Positions 39,600 through 50,642 of a DNA stretch of 61,702 nt are shown piece after piece. A program made the position numbers and the translations under genes. The stretch comes from Haemophilus haemolyticus M19501. GTDB taxonomy: Bacteria > Pseudomonadota > Gammaproteobacteria > Enterobacterales > Pasteurellaceae. Position 1 is the stretch's first letter, and each line of letters begins with the position of its first letter. The stretch is from assembly GCF_000222025.1 (NCBI RefSeq), contig NZ_AFQO01000002.1:1-61702 (forward strand), written 5' to 3'. The notes beneath the pieces were generated by a model. The model did not search any database and was not told where the DNA came from. It worked only from the letters and a program-made list of their open reading frames with translations.

Positions 39600-40478
39600 A
39601 TGGAATTTAACGACCTACAAATATTTATTCACCTCAGTGACACAAAAAATTTCGCCAAAACCGCCACCCAAAACCACATGTCTCCCTCTACGCTTTCCCG
39701 TCAAATTCAACGATTGGAAGACGAGTTAGGGAAAACACTTTTTATCCGTGACAATCGTCAAGTCAAACTTACTGAATATGGTGAGAAATTTTTGCAATTT
39801 GCTAAAACAGAATGGCAAAACTGGCAACAATTTAAACAACAACTTAAAGATGAATCCGATGAACTTTGCGGTGAAATTAAACTTTTTTGCTCTGTAACAG
39901 CATCCTATAGCCATCTTCCACAGGTGCTTAAACAGTTTCGCCAGCGTTATCCTAAAGTGGAAATTCAACTGACTACAGGCGATCCAGCGTTAGCACTAGA
40001 GTTAATTCAAGCACAACAAGTCGATCTCGCACTTGCGGGCAAACCGAATAATCTGCCCTCTAGTGTAGTGTTTCATAAAATAGATGATATTAGTTTGTCC
40101 CTAATTGCCCCACGGGTGGCTTGTTTGGCGACACAATTACTGCAAGAAAAACCTATTGATTGGCAGCAAATGCCTTTTATTTTCCCTGTTGAAGGACACG
40201 CTCGGCAGCGGATTGAACAATGGCTACGAGAGAAACAAATAAAACATCCGAAAATTTATGCCACTGTTGCGGGGCATGAAGGAATTGTGCCGATGGTGGG
40301 ATTAGGATTTGGATTAGCAATGTTACCTGATGCAGTAATTGACAGCAGCCCAATGAATAACCAAATTTCCAAACTCAATCTTGATAAGCCTATTGAGCCT
40401 TTTGAATTAGGTATTTGCACCCAAAAAAGAAATCTCGAACAGCCCCTAGTCCGTGCATTTTGGGCGATGTTAGAATAG
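39600..40478 (+). CDS. ilvY: IlvY, LysR-type activator of ilvC
   Basis: 292 aa from the ATG at 39600 (MEFNDLQIFIHLSDT) after aagaagaaatt; the longer frame starts inside the palindromic repeat. N-terminal winged helix with FAKTATQNHMSPSTLSRQIQRLEDELGKTLF, and a C-terminal periplasmic-binding-like effector domain with VEIQLTTGD, VAGHEGIVPMVGLGFGLAMLPDAVI. In E. coli IlvY senses acetolactate/acetohydroxybutyrate and activates ilvC. The divergent position to ilvC supports the assignment. Confidence 0.92.
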   Translation: MEFNDLQIFIHLSDTKNFAKTATQNHMSPSTLSRQIQRLEDELGKTLFIRDNRQVKLTEYGEKFLQFAKTEWQNWQQFKQQLKDESDELCGEIKLFCSVTASYSHLPQVLKQFRQRYPKVEIQLTTGDPALALELIQAQQVDLALAGKPNNLPSSVVFHKIDDISLSLIAPRVACLATQLLQEKPIDWQQMPFIFPVEGHARQRIEQWLREKQIKHPKIYATVAGHEGIVPMVGLGFGLAMLPDAVIDSSPMNNQISKLNLDKPIEPFELGICTQKRNLEQPLVRAFWAMLE

Positions 40479-40509
40479 AATAAATAATGGTTTAAAATAA
40501 GGATTTCTT

Positions 40510-41388
40510 ATGTTTAAAGGTATTCTCGTTTCATTATTAGCCTCTTTTCTATTTGGCTATATGTATTATTTTTCTACGTTGCTCAAACCCTTGAGTGGCA
40601 CGGATATTTTTGGTTATCGGATGATATTTACTTTTCCTTTTGTTCTGTTGTCCGTTACATTATTTAAACAAAAAACGGCTTTAATTGAACGTTTAAAACG
40701 CATTCAAAAACGACCGCACTTAGCATTGTCGTATTTACTTTGTGGATTATTAATGGGCTTTCAAATGTGGCTTTTTCTTTGGGCACCGAATAATGGCAGT
40801 TCATTAAGTGTATCTTTTGGTTATCTACTTTTACCAATTGTAATGGTAGCAGCAGGCCGCGTGTTTTTTAAAGAACGTATTTCAACATTCAAATTTATTG
40901 CAGTTATCATTGCAACATTAGGCGTAATTTCTAATATTGTGTTAAAAGGCGGTCTTTCTTGGGAAGCCATTGTTATTTGTTTAGGTTACACCGCGTATTT
41001 TTCTATCCGAAAAGCATTAAAAAATACCGATCTTGCCTCCTTTTGTTTAGAAATGCTAAGCCTTATTCCTGTCAGTATTTATTTTGCGATGCAAACAGAT
41101 TTCGCAGTGGTCGAACAAAGCAATCCTAATATTTGGGGGCTGCTTGTATTACTAGGATTAATCAGCGGTACTGCGTTAATTGCCTATGTAATAGCCAGTA
41201 ATATGCTTCCGATGAATTTACTCGGTCTGCTTGGTTATGTTGAAACTATTATGATGCTATGCGTATCATTTTTGATCGGAGAACAAATTGATAGCGAAAG
41301 CTACCCACTTTTTATTTGTTTAGTCATCGCGATGGTTCTTGTTATGATTGATGGCGTGTACAAACAACACGCAAAAGGAAGTTTATAA
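40510..41388 (+). CDS. EamA/RarD-family inner-membrane transporter
   Basis: 292 aa with about ten transmembrane helices, beginning FKGILVSLLASFLFGYMYYF and including GTDIFGYRMIFTFPFVLL, LLCGLLMGFQMWLFLWAPNNG, SLGYLLLPI-type and YVIASNMLPMNLLGLLGYVE. These are signatures of the RarD branch of the drug/metabolite transporter superfamily. E. coli RarD was named for chloramphenicol sensitivity; the natural substrate is unknown. It lies 31 nt after ilvY and directly abuts glpE with no intergenic space. Confidence 0.85.
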   Translation: MFKGILVSLLASFLFGYMYYFSTLLKPLSGTDIFGYRMIFTFPFVLLSVTLFKQKTALIERLKRIQKRPHLALSYLLCGLLMGFQMWLFLWAPNNGSSLSVSFGYLLLPIVMVAAGRVFFKERISTFKFIAVIIATLGVISNIVLKGGLSWEAIVICLGYTAYFSIRKALKNTDLASFCLEMLSLIPVSIYFAMQTDFAVVEQSNPNIWGLLVLLGLISGTALIAYVIASNMLPMNLLGLLGYVETIMMLCVSFLIGEQIDSESYPLFICLVIAMVLVMIDGVYKQHAKGSL

Positions 41389-41706
41389 ATGTCATTTAAA
41401 GAAATAACCCCACAGAAAGCTTGGGAAATGATGCAACAAGGCGCGATATTAGTCGATATTCGAGATAATATGCGCTTTGCTTATTCACATCCTAAAGGTG
41501 CTTTTCATTTAACCAACCAAAGTTTTTTGCAATTTGAAGAGTTAGCCGATTTTGACTCGCCTATTATTGTGAGTTGTTATCACGGCGTAAGCAGTAAAAA
41601 TGTAGCGACCTTTCTAGTGGAACAAGGCTATGAAAATGTGTTTAGTATTATTGGTGGATTTGATGGCTGGGAGAAAGCAAATTTACCAGTAGAAAGAGAA
41701 TATTAA
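41389..41706 (+). CDS. glpE: Thiosulfate sulfurtransferase GlpE
   Basis: 105-aa single-domain rhodanese with [19 protein letters not shown], the active-site loop [11 protein letters not shown] (catalytic Cys about residue 64), and [13 protein letters not shown]. It transfers sulphane sulphur from thiosulfate to thiophilic acceptors such as cyanide or thioredoxin. It starts one base after the stop of the RarD-like gene. Confidence 0.92.
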   Translation: MSFKEITPQKAWEMMQQGAILVDIRDNMRFAYSHPKGAFHLTNQSFLQFEELADFDSPIIVSCYHGVSSKNVATFLVEQGYENVFSIIGGFDGWEKANLPVEREY

Positions 41707-41745
41707 TTTAAATTGTAAAACTATATTGAATTAAGAATTTTATTC

Positions 41746-42060
41746 ATGATTGTATTTAGTAACTTATCCTTAAAACGAGGGCAAACGGAACTTCTCGACA
41801 ATGCTTCTGCTACGATTAATCCCAAGCAAAAAGTCGGTTTGGTTGAATCAAGAAACTCTGGCATTGGATATCCTAGCAATTGGTTATGTGATTCAAGGGG
41901 ATCGTGAATATTGTCATTTGCAACAGGAACTTGAATAGGCAAATGAACCTAATGATGGCAACGCAATTGCGCGTATTCATGAGCAATTCGCGCAGACAAT
42001 TCAATCCTGCGCAGTTTCTTTGTTGTATGGTTTAGGATTCAGCCAAGAAGAAACAACCTA
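41746..42060 (+). pseudogene. Decayed 5' fragment of a yheS (ABC-F) copy
   Basis: From its ATG it aligns with the start of yheS at 46213: the first ~100 bases (ifsnlslkrgqtelle-coding) are almost identical, then about 110 bp including the Walker A motif is deleted at a ggt|gaatca junction. Alignment resumes through gaatcaagaaac...ggggatcgtgaatattg, has a TAG where yheS has an Arg codon, a further short deletion, and fades near gccaagaagaaac. It cannot make a functional protein. It marks the left edge of the hgp/toxin-antitoxin segment whose right edge is intact yheS. Confidence 0.9.
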
Positions 42061-42130
42061 TACAATGAAAACTTTTTTTCAAAAACGCATTTTTGTTATT
42101 GTAAAGAAAAATTTTTACTGTAATATGTTT

Positions 42131-42149
42131 AAGAATTATTATCATTTAT
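42131..42149 (+). promoter_or_regulatory. Probable Fur box upstream of the haemoglobin receptor gene
   Basis: aagaattattatcatttat resembles the GATAATGATAATCATTATC consensus (mainly in its central ttattatcatt) and is 18 nt before the ATG, consistent with iron repression known for hgp genes. Judged by eye. Confidence 0.55.
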
Positions 42150-42166
42150 ATTTTTAGGTATTAAGT

Positions 42167-45133
42167 ATGATCAATTTTAAATTCAACTTACTTGCTTGTT
42201 CAATTGCATTGAATGTGGGTATCGCTTATGCTGCCCAACCAACCAACCAACCAACCAACCAACCAACCAACCAACCAACCAACCAACCAACCAACCAACC
42301 AACCAACCAAAATAGTAATGTTTCTGAACAACTAGAACAAATTACTGTATCTGGCTCTACCGAAAATAGTGATACTAAAACACCGCCAAAAATTGCCGAA
42401 ACTGTAAAAACAGCGAAAAGCTTAGAAAAACAGCAGGCTCAAAATATCAAAGATATCGTTAAATATGAAACCGGTGTTACTGTTGTTGAAGCAGGACGTT
42501 TTGGTAACAGTGGTTTTACTATTCGTGGCGTTGATGAAAATCGAGTTTCTATTAATATTGATGGATTAGCGCAAGCTGAAACATTATCTTCTCAAGGCTT
42601 TAAAGAACTTTTTGAAGGTTATGGTAACTTTAATAACACTCGTAATGGTGCAGAAATTGAAACATTAAAAGAAGTAAATATCACCAAGGGGGCTGATTCT
42701 ATTAAGAATGGTAGTGGTTCCTTAGGTGGTTCTGTAATTTATAAAACAAAAGATGCGAGAGATTATCTCCTGAACAAGGACTACTACGTAAGTTACAAAA
42801 CGGGATACGCTACAGAAAATAATCAATCATTCAATACCCTTACTCTTGCTGGACGTTATAAAAAGTTCGATGCGCTAGTGGTTGCGACAAGAAGAAATGG
42901 GCATGAACTTGAAAACTATGATTATAAAAATGCGGATAGTCTCGTCCAAGGTAAACGTAGAGAAAAAGCAGACCCATACAAAATTGAGCAAGACAGTACA
43001 TTATTAAAATTCTCTTTTAATCCTACTGAAAACCATCGTTTTACGGCATCAGCTGATTTATATGAACATCGTTCTCGTGGGCAAGATTTATCCTATACAC
43101 TAAAATATCAACGTAGTGGTAATGAAACCCCTGAAGTTGAATCTAGACATACAAATGATAAAACTCAACGAAGTAATTTCTCATTTTCTTACGAAAATTT
43201 TTCAACCAACTTATTTTGGGATACATTAAAAATTACTTTCTCAAAACAAAAAATAAAAACGAGAGCAAGAACCGACGAATACTGTGATGGTAGTAATTGT
43301 CTTGAAACAATCAATCCACATGGAATAAAACTTCAAGATGGTAAAATTACTCGACGAGATGGAACCGATATCGAATTAAAAAATAAAGACACCTATATTG
43401 ATACAGATAATTCTGAAAAAACTAACGGTTTTACTCTAAAAAGAGGAGATGAATATTGGTTTGATTGCTCCCTTTATGATTGCACGAAACCAATGACTTA
43501 TTGGAAAGCTGTAGGTTGGTCTGGAGCTGTTCAAAAAATGCCTTTGATGTTAGATAAAAAATTTGAACAGAATGGAAAAACTTTCGCTAAATCATCTCAA
43601 GCGAATTATAGTTATAGTGTTGTAGTACCAAGTAAAGGCTATTTAGAACGTTTGTGGCAGGAAAGAGATCTTGATACCAATACCCAGCAAACTAACTTGG
43701 ATCTAACAAAATCGTTTACAAAATTGAATACTGAGCATAATCTCCAATATGGTGTTTCGTATAATAAAACAACGAAGCAAATGGTAAATAGAGCGGGTAA
43801 TGATGCTCATGATGTAAAATGGTGGGCTGAACGTACTCTAGGCCTTACAACAGACTGGTACACATTAAAAGAAACTCCAGAAACCTGTGAAGGATCATCT
43901 ACCTATAATGCCTTTCTTTGCCCTCGAGTTGATCCAGAGTATTCATTCTTATTACCAGTGACAACGACAGGTAAATCAGCTTATTTCTTTGATAATATCA
44001 TTATCAATGATTATTTATCATTTGATTTAGGATATCGTTATGACAACATTGGTTATAAACCACATTACATAGCTGGTTCAACGCCAAAATTACCAGACGA
44101 TATAGTAAAAGGATTATATATTCCATTACCTAAAGGCGAGGAAATTTCGTGGAATCCAGGTCATTATTATGATCCAACAGAAGAGCAAATTAAACAAAAT
44201 GCAATTGATAACATAAATTATATTGCAAGCCAAAAGAAAAAATATAAAGCGCATTCTTATAGTTTTGTTTCAACGATTGATCCAACAAATTATCTTCGTT
44301 TACAACTTAGATACTCTAAAGGTTTTAGAGCACCAACTTCAGATGAAATGTATTTCACTTTTAAACATCCAGATTTTACTATTCTGCCAAATACTGATTT
44401 AAAACCAGAAATAGCAAAAACAAAAGAAATCGCATTAACTTTACATCATGATGATTGGGGATTTATCTCTACAAGTATATTTAAAACTAACTATAAAAAC
44501 TTTATCGACCTAATATTTAAAGGAGAAAAAGATTTTAAAGTAGGCACAGGAGGAGGTAGCTCATTACCATTTTCTCTTTATCAAAATATAAATAGAGATA
44601 ATGCGTCTGTAAAAGGTATTGAAATTAATTCAAAACTATTCCTTGGTAAGATGGCAAAATTTATGAATGGGTTTAACTTAAGCTATAAATATACCTATCA
44701 AAAAGGAAGAATGAATGGCAATATTCCTATGAATGCAATTCAGCCTAAAACGATGGTGTATGGACTAGGATATGATCATCCAGATCATAAATTTGGTTTC
44801 GATTTCTATACAACACATGTAGCAAGTAAAAATCCACAAGATACTTATAATATCTATGCTAAAGAACGTGGTGAAAGTGATACAACCATAAAATGGCGTA
44901 GTAAATCTTATACAATCCTTGATTTTATTGGATATGTTCAACCAATTAAAAACTTAACCATAAGAGCTGGTGTATACAATCTTACAAATCGTAAATACAT
45001 CACCTGGGAGTCTGCTCGTTCAATTCGTTCCTTCGGAACAAGTAATGTTATAGATCAATCAACAGGTCAAGGCATCAACCGCTTCTACGCCCCAGGCAGA
45101 AACTATAGAATGTCAGTTCAGTTTGAATTTTAA
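42167..45133 (+). CDS. hgp: Phase-variable TonB-dependent haemoglobin/haemoglobin-haptoglobin receptor (Hgp family)
   Basis: 988 aa. Signal peptide ([22 protein letters not shown]), then a QPTN repeat encoded by 19 CCAA units, a TonB box-like EQITVSG, plug domain (about 75-190, [35 protein letters not shown] split here only for reading) and a 22-stranded-barrel-type C-terminus ending YRMSVQFEF. These are hallmarks of H. influenzae HgpA/B/C, which take haem from haemoglobin and its haptoglobin complex. The position beside toxTA and yheS corresponds to hgpB of strain Rd as I recall it, but the allele cannot be fixed from sequence alone. The frame is intact (ON). No uptake signal was seen inside the gene. 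Confidence 0.92.
42235..42310 (+). repeat. Tetranucleotide phase-variation tract, 19 copies of CCAA
   Basis: 76 bp of perfect CCAA units right after the signal-peptide codons of the haemoglobin receptor gene. Gain or loss of one or two units shifts the frame; 19 keeps it open. Confidence 0.98.
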
Positions 45134-45147
45134 ACCTATCTAAAACC

Positions 45148-45180
45148 AAAAGTGCGGTAAATTTTTACCGCACTTTTTCT
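45148..45180 (+). terminator. Uptake-signal dyad terminator after hgp
   Basis: aaagtgcggtaaa / tttaccgcacttt with a minimal loop and T run, 15 nt after the stop. Confidence 0.9.
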
Positions 45181-45277
45181 TAAGGAAGGATCTATCTTTT
45201 ACTCTCTCTTTCAAAACCAATGTTCAAACATCGGCATTTGTGTAAAATCTCCTTAAAAATCAATCTCTTTTTGCTAT

Positions 45278-45299
45278 TTTTGCGATCTAGATCGAAAGA
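45278..45299 (+). promoter_or_regulatory. CRP-S (Sxy/TfoX-dependent competence) site
   Basis: ttttTGCGATCTAGATCGaaag has the TTTTTGCGATC core and two-fold symmetry that distinguish CRP-S competence sites from ordinary CRP sites (TGTGA). It is about 105 nt upstream of the toxin-antitoxin pair. A competence-regulated toxin-antitoxin system at this locus is established for H. influenzae (HI0660/HI0659). Confidence 0.85.
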
Positions 45300-45403
45300 T
45301 TGAAATGACTATCTCGCCAAATTTTTAGTTTCTATTTATTGATTACATATCAAAAATCAATAACTTATTAGTTATTGAAATAAGTAGATAAATAGGATAA
45401 ATT

Positions 45404-45763
45404 ATGTACGAAATTCTCTTTTACAGAGACCAAAATGACATTGAGCCAGTGAAAGAGTATCTGCTATCTCTGGCTCAAAATGAAAGCAAAGATAGTCGAG
45501 TTAAACTGAATAAAATTCGAGATTATGTAAAGTTATTAAGCGACCTCGGGACATCTGTTGGCAAACCCTATGTGAAACATTTAGACGGTGAAATTTGGGA
45601 ACTTCGTCCAATTAGGGATCGCATCTTGTTTGCAAGATTAATGGATGGTCGCTTTGTCTTACTACATCAATTTATGAAGAAAACACAAAAAACGCCAAAA
45701 CGAGAAATCCAAACTGCCCAACAACGCTTAAGTGAATTAAAAGAGAGATTGAAAAATGAATAA
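45404..45763 (+). CDS. toxT: ToxT, RelE/HigB-like (Gp49) toxin
   Basis: 119 aa. Compact RelE/ParE-superfamily toxin: [59 protein letters not shown], and [26 protein letters not shown], matching phage-derived Gp49-like/HigB proteins that cleave mRNA on the ribosome. The toxin precedes the antitoxin (higBA order) and overlaps it by 8 nt. In H. influenzae this pair is induced with competence genes through CRP and Sxy, consistent with the CRP-S site upstream. Confidence 0.88.
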   Translation: MYEILFYRDQNDIEPVKEYLLSLAQNESKDSRVKLNKIRDYVKLLSDLGTSVGKPYVKHLDGEIWELRPIRDRILFARLMDGRFVLLHQFMKKTQKTPKREIQTAQQRLSELKERLKNE

Positions 45764-46052
45764 AATCAGCCCATTAGGTTCAAATTGGAATGAGTTTGAA
45801 CAGCAAGTTTTCAATGAAGAAGAAATCCGAGAAAGTAATTTGCGTGTAGCCTTAATTAAAGAATTGATTACTTCTCGCCAGCAACTTGGGATTTCCCAAA
45901 AACAACTTGAAACCTTAAGCGGTGTGAAGCAACCTATGATTGCACGCATTGAAAAAGGACAAACGAATCCTCAGCTTGAAACGTTGTTAAAATTGCTCGC
46001 TCCTTTAGGGAAAACCCTGTCGATTGTGCCTCTAAGGGTAAAAAATGCCTAA
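45756..46052 (+). CDS. toxA: ToxA, XRE-family HigA-like antitoxin
   Basis: 98 aa with a helix-turn-helix at about 37-90: [49 protein letters not shown]. Likely binds the toxin and represses the operon. Its start lies inside the toxin gene's last codons, so translation is coupled. Confidence 0.88.
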   Translation: MNKISPLGSNWNEFEQQVFNEEEIRESNLRVALIKELITSRQQLGISQKQLETLSGVKQPMIARIEKGQTNPQLETLLKLLAPLGKTLSIVPLRVKNA

Positions 46053-46212
46053 GATATACCCGTTATATTGACTTGTTATACTATAAATAATTTTTATTGC
46101 GTCTTATTATACGTGGCTTTTTTGACTAGAAAATCGATAAAATCGGAATAGACTGTTCCGAGAAAAGAAAAAATATTGCAAAATAGCCTCAAATTAAGAC
46201 CTATGTAGAAAA

Positions 46213-48129
46213 ATGATTATATTTAGTAACTTATCCTTAAAACGAGGGCAAACGGAACTTCTCGAAAATGCTTCAGCTACCATTAACCCCAAGCAAAAAG
46301 TCGGCTTAGTGGGGAAAAATGGTTGTGGCAAGTCTTCACTTTTTGCCTTATTAAAAAAAGAATTAATGCCAGAGGGCGGTGAGGTGAATTATCCAGCAAA
46401 TTGGCGGGTGTCTTGGGTGAATCAAGAAACGCCTGCATTGGATATTTCTGCGATTGATTATGTAATTCAAGGGGATCGTGAATATTGCCGTTTGCAACAA
46501 GAGCTTGAACGTGCAAATGAACGCAATGACGGTAACGCTATTGCACGTATTCATGGGCAATTAGAAATGTTGGATGCGTGGACAATTCAATCGCGTGCCG
46601 CTTCCTTATTGCATGGTTTAGGTTTTAACCAAGAAGAAATCGCTCAACCAGTAAAATCCTTCTCTGGGGGGTGGCGGATGCGTTTAAATTTGGCACAAGC
46701 ATTACTTTGTCCGTCAGATTTATTGTTACTGGATGAGCCGACCAACCATTTGGATTTGGATGCAGTTATTTGGTTAGAACGTTGGTTAGTGCAATATCAA
46801 GGTACCTTGGTATTAATTTCTCACGACCGTGATTTTCTCGATCCAATTGTGACAAAAATCCTCCATATTGAAAATCAGAAGCTCAACGAATATACGGGCG
46901 ATTATTCTTCCTTTGAAGTGCAACGAGCAACTAAACTGGCACAACAAACAGCCATGTATCGTCAGCAACAACAAAAGATTTCCCATTTACAAAAATATAT
47001 TGATCGCTTTAAAGCCAAAGCCACTAAAGCCAAACAGGCACAAAGCCGTATGAAAGCCTTAGAACGCATGGAGCTGATTGCACCAGCTTATGTGGATAAT
47101 CCTTTTACTTTTGAATTTCGTCCACCGCAATCCTTGCCAAATCCCTTAGTGATGATTGAGCAAGCGAGTGCGGGTTATGGCAGCGGCGAAAGTGCGGTAG
47201 AAATTTTAAGTAAAATTAAGTTGAACTTGGTGCCGGGTTCGCGAATTGGTTTACTGGGTAAAAATGGTGCGGGAAAATCAACCTTAATTAAATTATTAGC
47301 GGGAGAACTGACCGCACTTTCAGGCACGGTACAGTTGGCAAAAGGTGTACAGCTTGGCTATTTTGCCCAGCATCAATTAGATACTTTACGCGCAGATGAA
47401 TCTGCTCTGTGGCATATGCAAAAACTCGCGCCTGAGCAAACGGAGCAACAAGTTCGGGATTATTTAGGCAGTTTTGCGTTTCATGGCGATAAAGTAAATC
47501 AAGCAGTGAAATCATTTTCAGGAGGAGAAAAAGCCCGCTTGGTGTTGGCTTTGATTGTTTGGCAACGACCGAATTTGCTATTACTTGATGAACCAACTAA
47601 CCATTTGGATTTGGATATGCGTCAAGCATTAACGGAAGCATTGGTGGATTACGAAGGTTCTTTGGTGGTGGTGTCTCACGATCGTCATTTATTACGCAAT
47701 ACCGTGGAAGAATTTTATTTAGTTCACGATAAAAAAGTGGAAGAATTTAAAGGCGATTTAGAAGACTATCAAAAATGGTTGAGTGAACAAAATAGCACAC
47801 CTGAAAATAAAGTTTCGGAAAAAGTTGGCGATAATGAAAATTCAGTTCAAAATCGTAAGGAACAAAAACGCCGTGAAGCAGAGTTACGCCAACAAACTGC
47901 GCCATTGCGTAAAAAAATCACGCAATTAGAAGAAAAAATGAATAAATTTTCTTCTGAGCTTGCGAGCATAGAAAATCAACTGGCCGATGCCGAATTATAT
48001 AATGCCGAAAATAAAGAAAAATTGACCGCACTTTTGGCTCAACAAGTGGATGTGAAGAAAGCATTAGATGATGTAGAAACGAAATGGATGGCCGCTCAGG
48101 AAGAATTGGAAGAAATGCTACAAGCATAA
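46213..48129 (+). CDS. yheS: ABC-F ATPase YheS
   Basis: 638 aa with two ABC domains: Walker A VGKNGCGKSSLFALL (about 34) and LLGKNGAGKSTLIKLL (about 345), signatures FSGGWRMRLNLAQA and FSGGEKARLVLALI, Walker B LLLLDEPTNHLDLDAVIW and LLLLDEPTNHLDLDMRQA. There is a positively charged inter-domain linker (KATKAKQAQSRMKALERM) and a C-terminal coiled coil. ABC-F proteins act on ribosomes rather than in membranes; YheS eases translation of difficult nascent chains. The length and linker fit YheS over Uup or EttA. A mutilated copy of its 5' end lies 4.4 kb upstream. Confidence 0.93.
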   Translation: MIIFSNLSLKRGQTELLENASATINPKQKVGLVGKNGCGKSSLFALLKKELMPEGGEVNYPANWRVSWVNQETPALDISAIDYVIQGDREYCRLQQELERANERNDGNAIARIHGQLEMLDAWTIQSRAASLLHGLGFNQEEIAQPVKSFSGGWRMRLNLAQALLCPSDLLLLDEPTNHLDLDAVIWLERWLVQYQGTLVLISHDRDFLDPIVTKILHIENQKLNEYTGDYSSFEVQRATKLAQQTAMYRQQQQKISHLQKYIDRFKAKATKAKQAQSRMKALERMELIAPAYVDNPFTFEFRPPQSLPNPLVMIEQASAGYGSGESAVEILSKIKLNLVPGSRIGLLGKNGAGKSTLIKLLAGELTALSGTVQLAKGVQLGYFAQHQLDTLRADESALWHMQKLAPEQTEQQVRDYLGSFAFHGDKVNQAVKSFSGGEKARLVLALIVWQRPNLLLLDEPTNHLDLDMRQALTEALVDYEGSLVVVSHDRHLLRNTVEEFYLVHDKKVEEFKGDLEDYQKWLSEQNSTPENKVSEKVGDNENSVQNRKEQKRREAELRQQTAPLRKKITQLEEKMNKFSSELASIENQLADAELYNAENKEKLTALLAQQVDVKKALDDVETKWMAAQEELEEMLQA

Positions 48130-48138
48130 GGATAGATT

Positions 48139-48687
48139 ATGAATCAAAGCCTTTTTTATCATAGCAAACAACAGGAATATTGCCCTCAATGTGGCGCGCC
48201 TTTGCAAATTAAACAAGGCAAAAAAGGGCTGTTTTTAGGTTGCTCTGCTTATCCTGAATGTGATTATTTGCGTCCTTTACAACGAGCGGAACATAAAGTA
48301 TTAAAAACACTTGATGAAATTTGTCCGAAGTGCGGTAATTTATTGCAGTTGAAACAAGGCAGTTTTGGGATGTTTATTGGTTGTAGTCATTATCCTGAAT
48401 GCGATTTTGTGGTGCGGGAAGAATCTGAATCTGAGGAAAAAATTACTTGTCCTGAATGTAAAACTGGGCATTTGATTTCTCGTCGGGGTCGCCAAGGAAA
48501 AATTTTTTACGGCTGTGATAATTTCCCTAAATGTAAATTTTCTTTGCCTACCAAACCTTATTCCGTGCCTTGCCCAACCTGCCATTTTCCACTTTCCTTG
48601 TTAAAAAGCGACAATGTAGAGAAAAATGGAGAGAAACAAGTCTTCCAGTGTGCAAATAAAACTTGCCGTCATATTTTTGAGCAATAA
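48139..48687 (+). CDS. yrdD: YrdD-type protein with four topoisomerase I-like zinc ribbons
   Basis: 182 aa with four four-cysteine zinc modules: CPQC...CSAYPEC (about 12-34), CPKC...CSHYPEC, CPEC...CDNFPKC and CPTC...CANKTC. The GLFLGCSAYPECDY pattern is that of the C-terminal domains of topoisomerase I. It has no topoisomerase catalytic region. It is adjacent to tsaC and aroE as in E. coli (yrdD-tsaC-aroE). Function unknown, likely nucleic-acid binding. Confidence 0.88.
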   Translation: MNQSLFYHSKQQEYCPQCGAPLQIKQGKKGLFLGCSAYPECDYLRPLQRAEHKVLKTLDEICPKCGNLLQLKQGSFGMFIGCSHYPECDFVVREESESEEKITCPECKTGHLISRRGRQGKIFYGCDNFPKCKFSLPTKPYSVPCPTCHFPLSLLKSDNVEKNGEKQVFQCANKTCRHIFEQ

Positions 48688-48702
48688 AAGTAAAAGAGTT
48701 AA

Positions 48703-49254
48703 ATGAATAGAGAACAAATTGCCGAGGCCCTTCGACAAAATCAAGTGGTCGCTTATCCCACTGAAGCTGTATTTGGTTTGGGCTGTAATCCGCAAAGTGA
48801 AAGTGCGGTAAAAAAATTACTTGATTTGAAACAACGTCCAGTGGAAAAAGGATTGATTTTAGTGGCACCTAGCTTGGATTTTTTCCGTCCTTTTGTTGAT
48901 TTTGAACAGATTAACGATGAGCAACTTTCTCGCCTGCAAGGTAAATATGAACGTCCAACAACTTGGATCGTGCCCGCCAAATCGACCACTCCGCATTTTC
49001 TCACAGGCAAATTTGATAGCATCGCGGTACGTTTGTGCGATCACCCTTCAGTAAAAGCCTTATGTGAACTCACGGGGTTTACATTAACTTCGACTAGCGC
49101 CAATCTGACTGGTGAGTCACCTTGCCGCACCGCCGATGAAGTGCGGTTACAATTCGGTGCGGATTTTCCTGTATTGGATGAACTTGTGGGAGACGCACGC
49201 AATCCATCCGAAATTCGAGACTTGCGCACAAATCAACTTTTTAGACAGGGATAA
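48703..49254 (+). CDS. tsaC: Threonylcarbamoyl-AMP synthase TsaC
   Basis: 183 aa Sua5/YciO/YrdC domain: [76 protein letters not shown]. It makes threonylcarbamoyl-AMP from Thr, bicarbonate and ATP for t6A37 of tRNAs reading ANN codons. This is the short TsaC form without the Sua5 extension. It is 3 nt upstream of aroE. Confidence 0.93.
   Translation: MNREQIAEALRQNQVVAYPTEAVFGLGCNPQSESAVKKLLDLKQRPVEKGLILVAPSLDFFRPFVDFEQINDEQLSRLQGKYERPTTWIVPAKSTTPHFLTGKFDSIAVRLCDHPSVKALCELTGFTLTSTSANLTGESPCRTADEVRLQFGADFPVLDELVGDARNPSEIRDLRTNQLFRQG

Positions 49255-50642
<1,388 letters not shown>

Noticed and set aside
41721-41942. 73-codon frame on the minus strand between glpE and hgp
   Set aside because: It is antisense to the decayed yheS fragment; a similar antisense frame exists opposite the intact yheS start.
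42235-42310. Tandem repeats as a possible CRISPR array
   Set aside because: Perfect 4-bp units without spacers; same for the TGAC tract at 7839-7882. No cas genes in the window.
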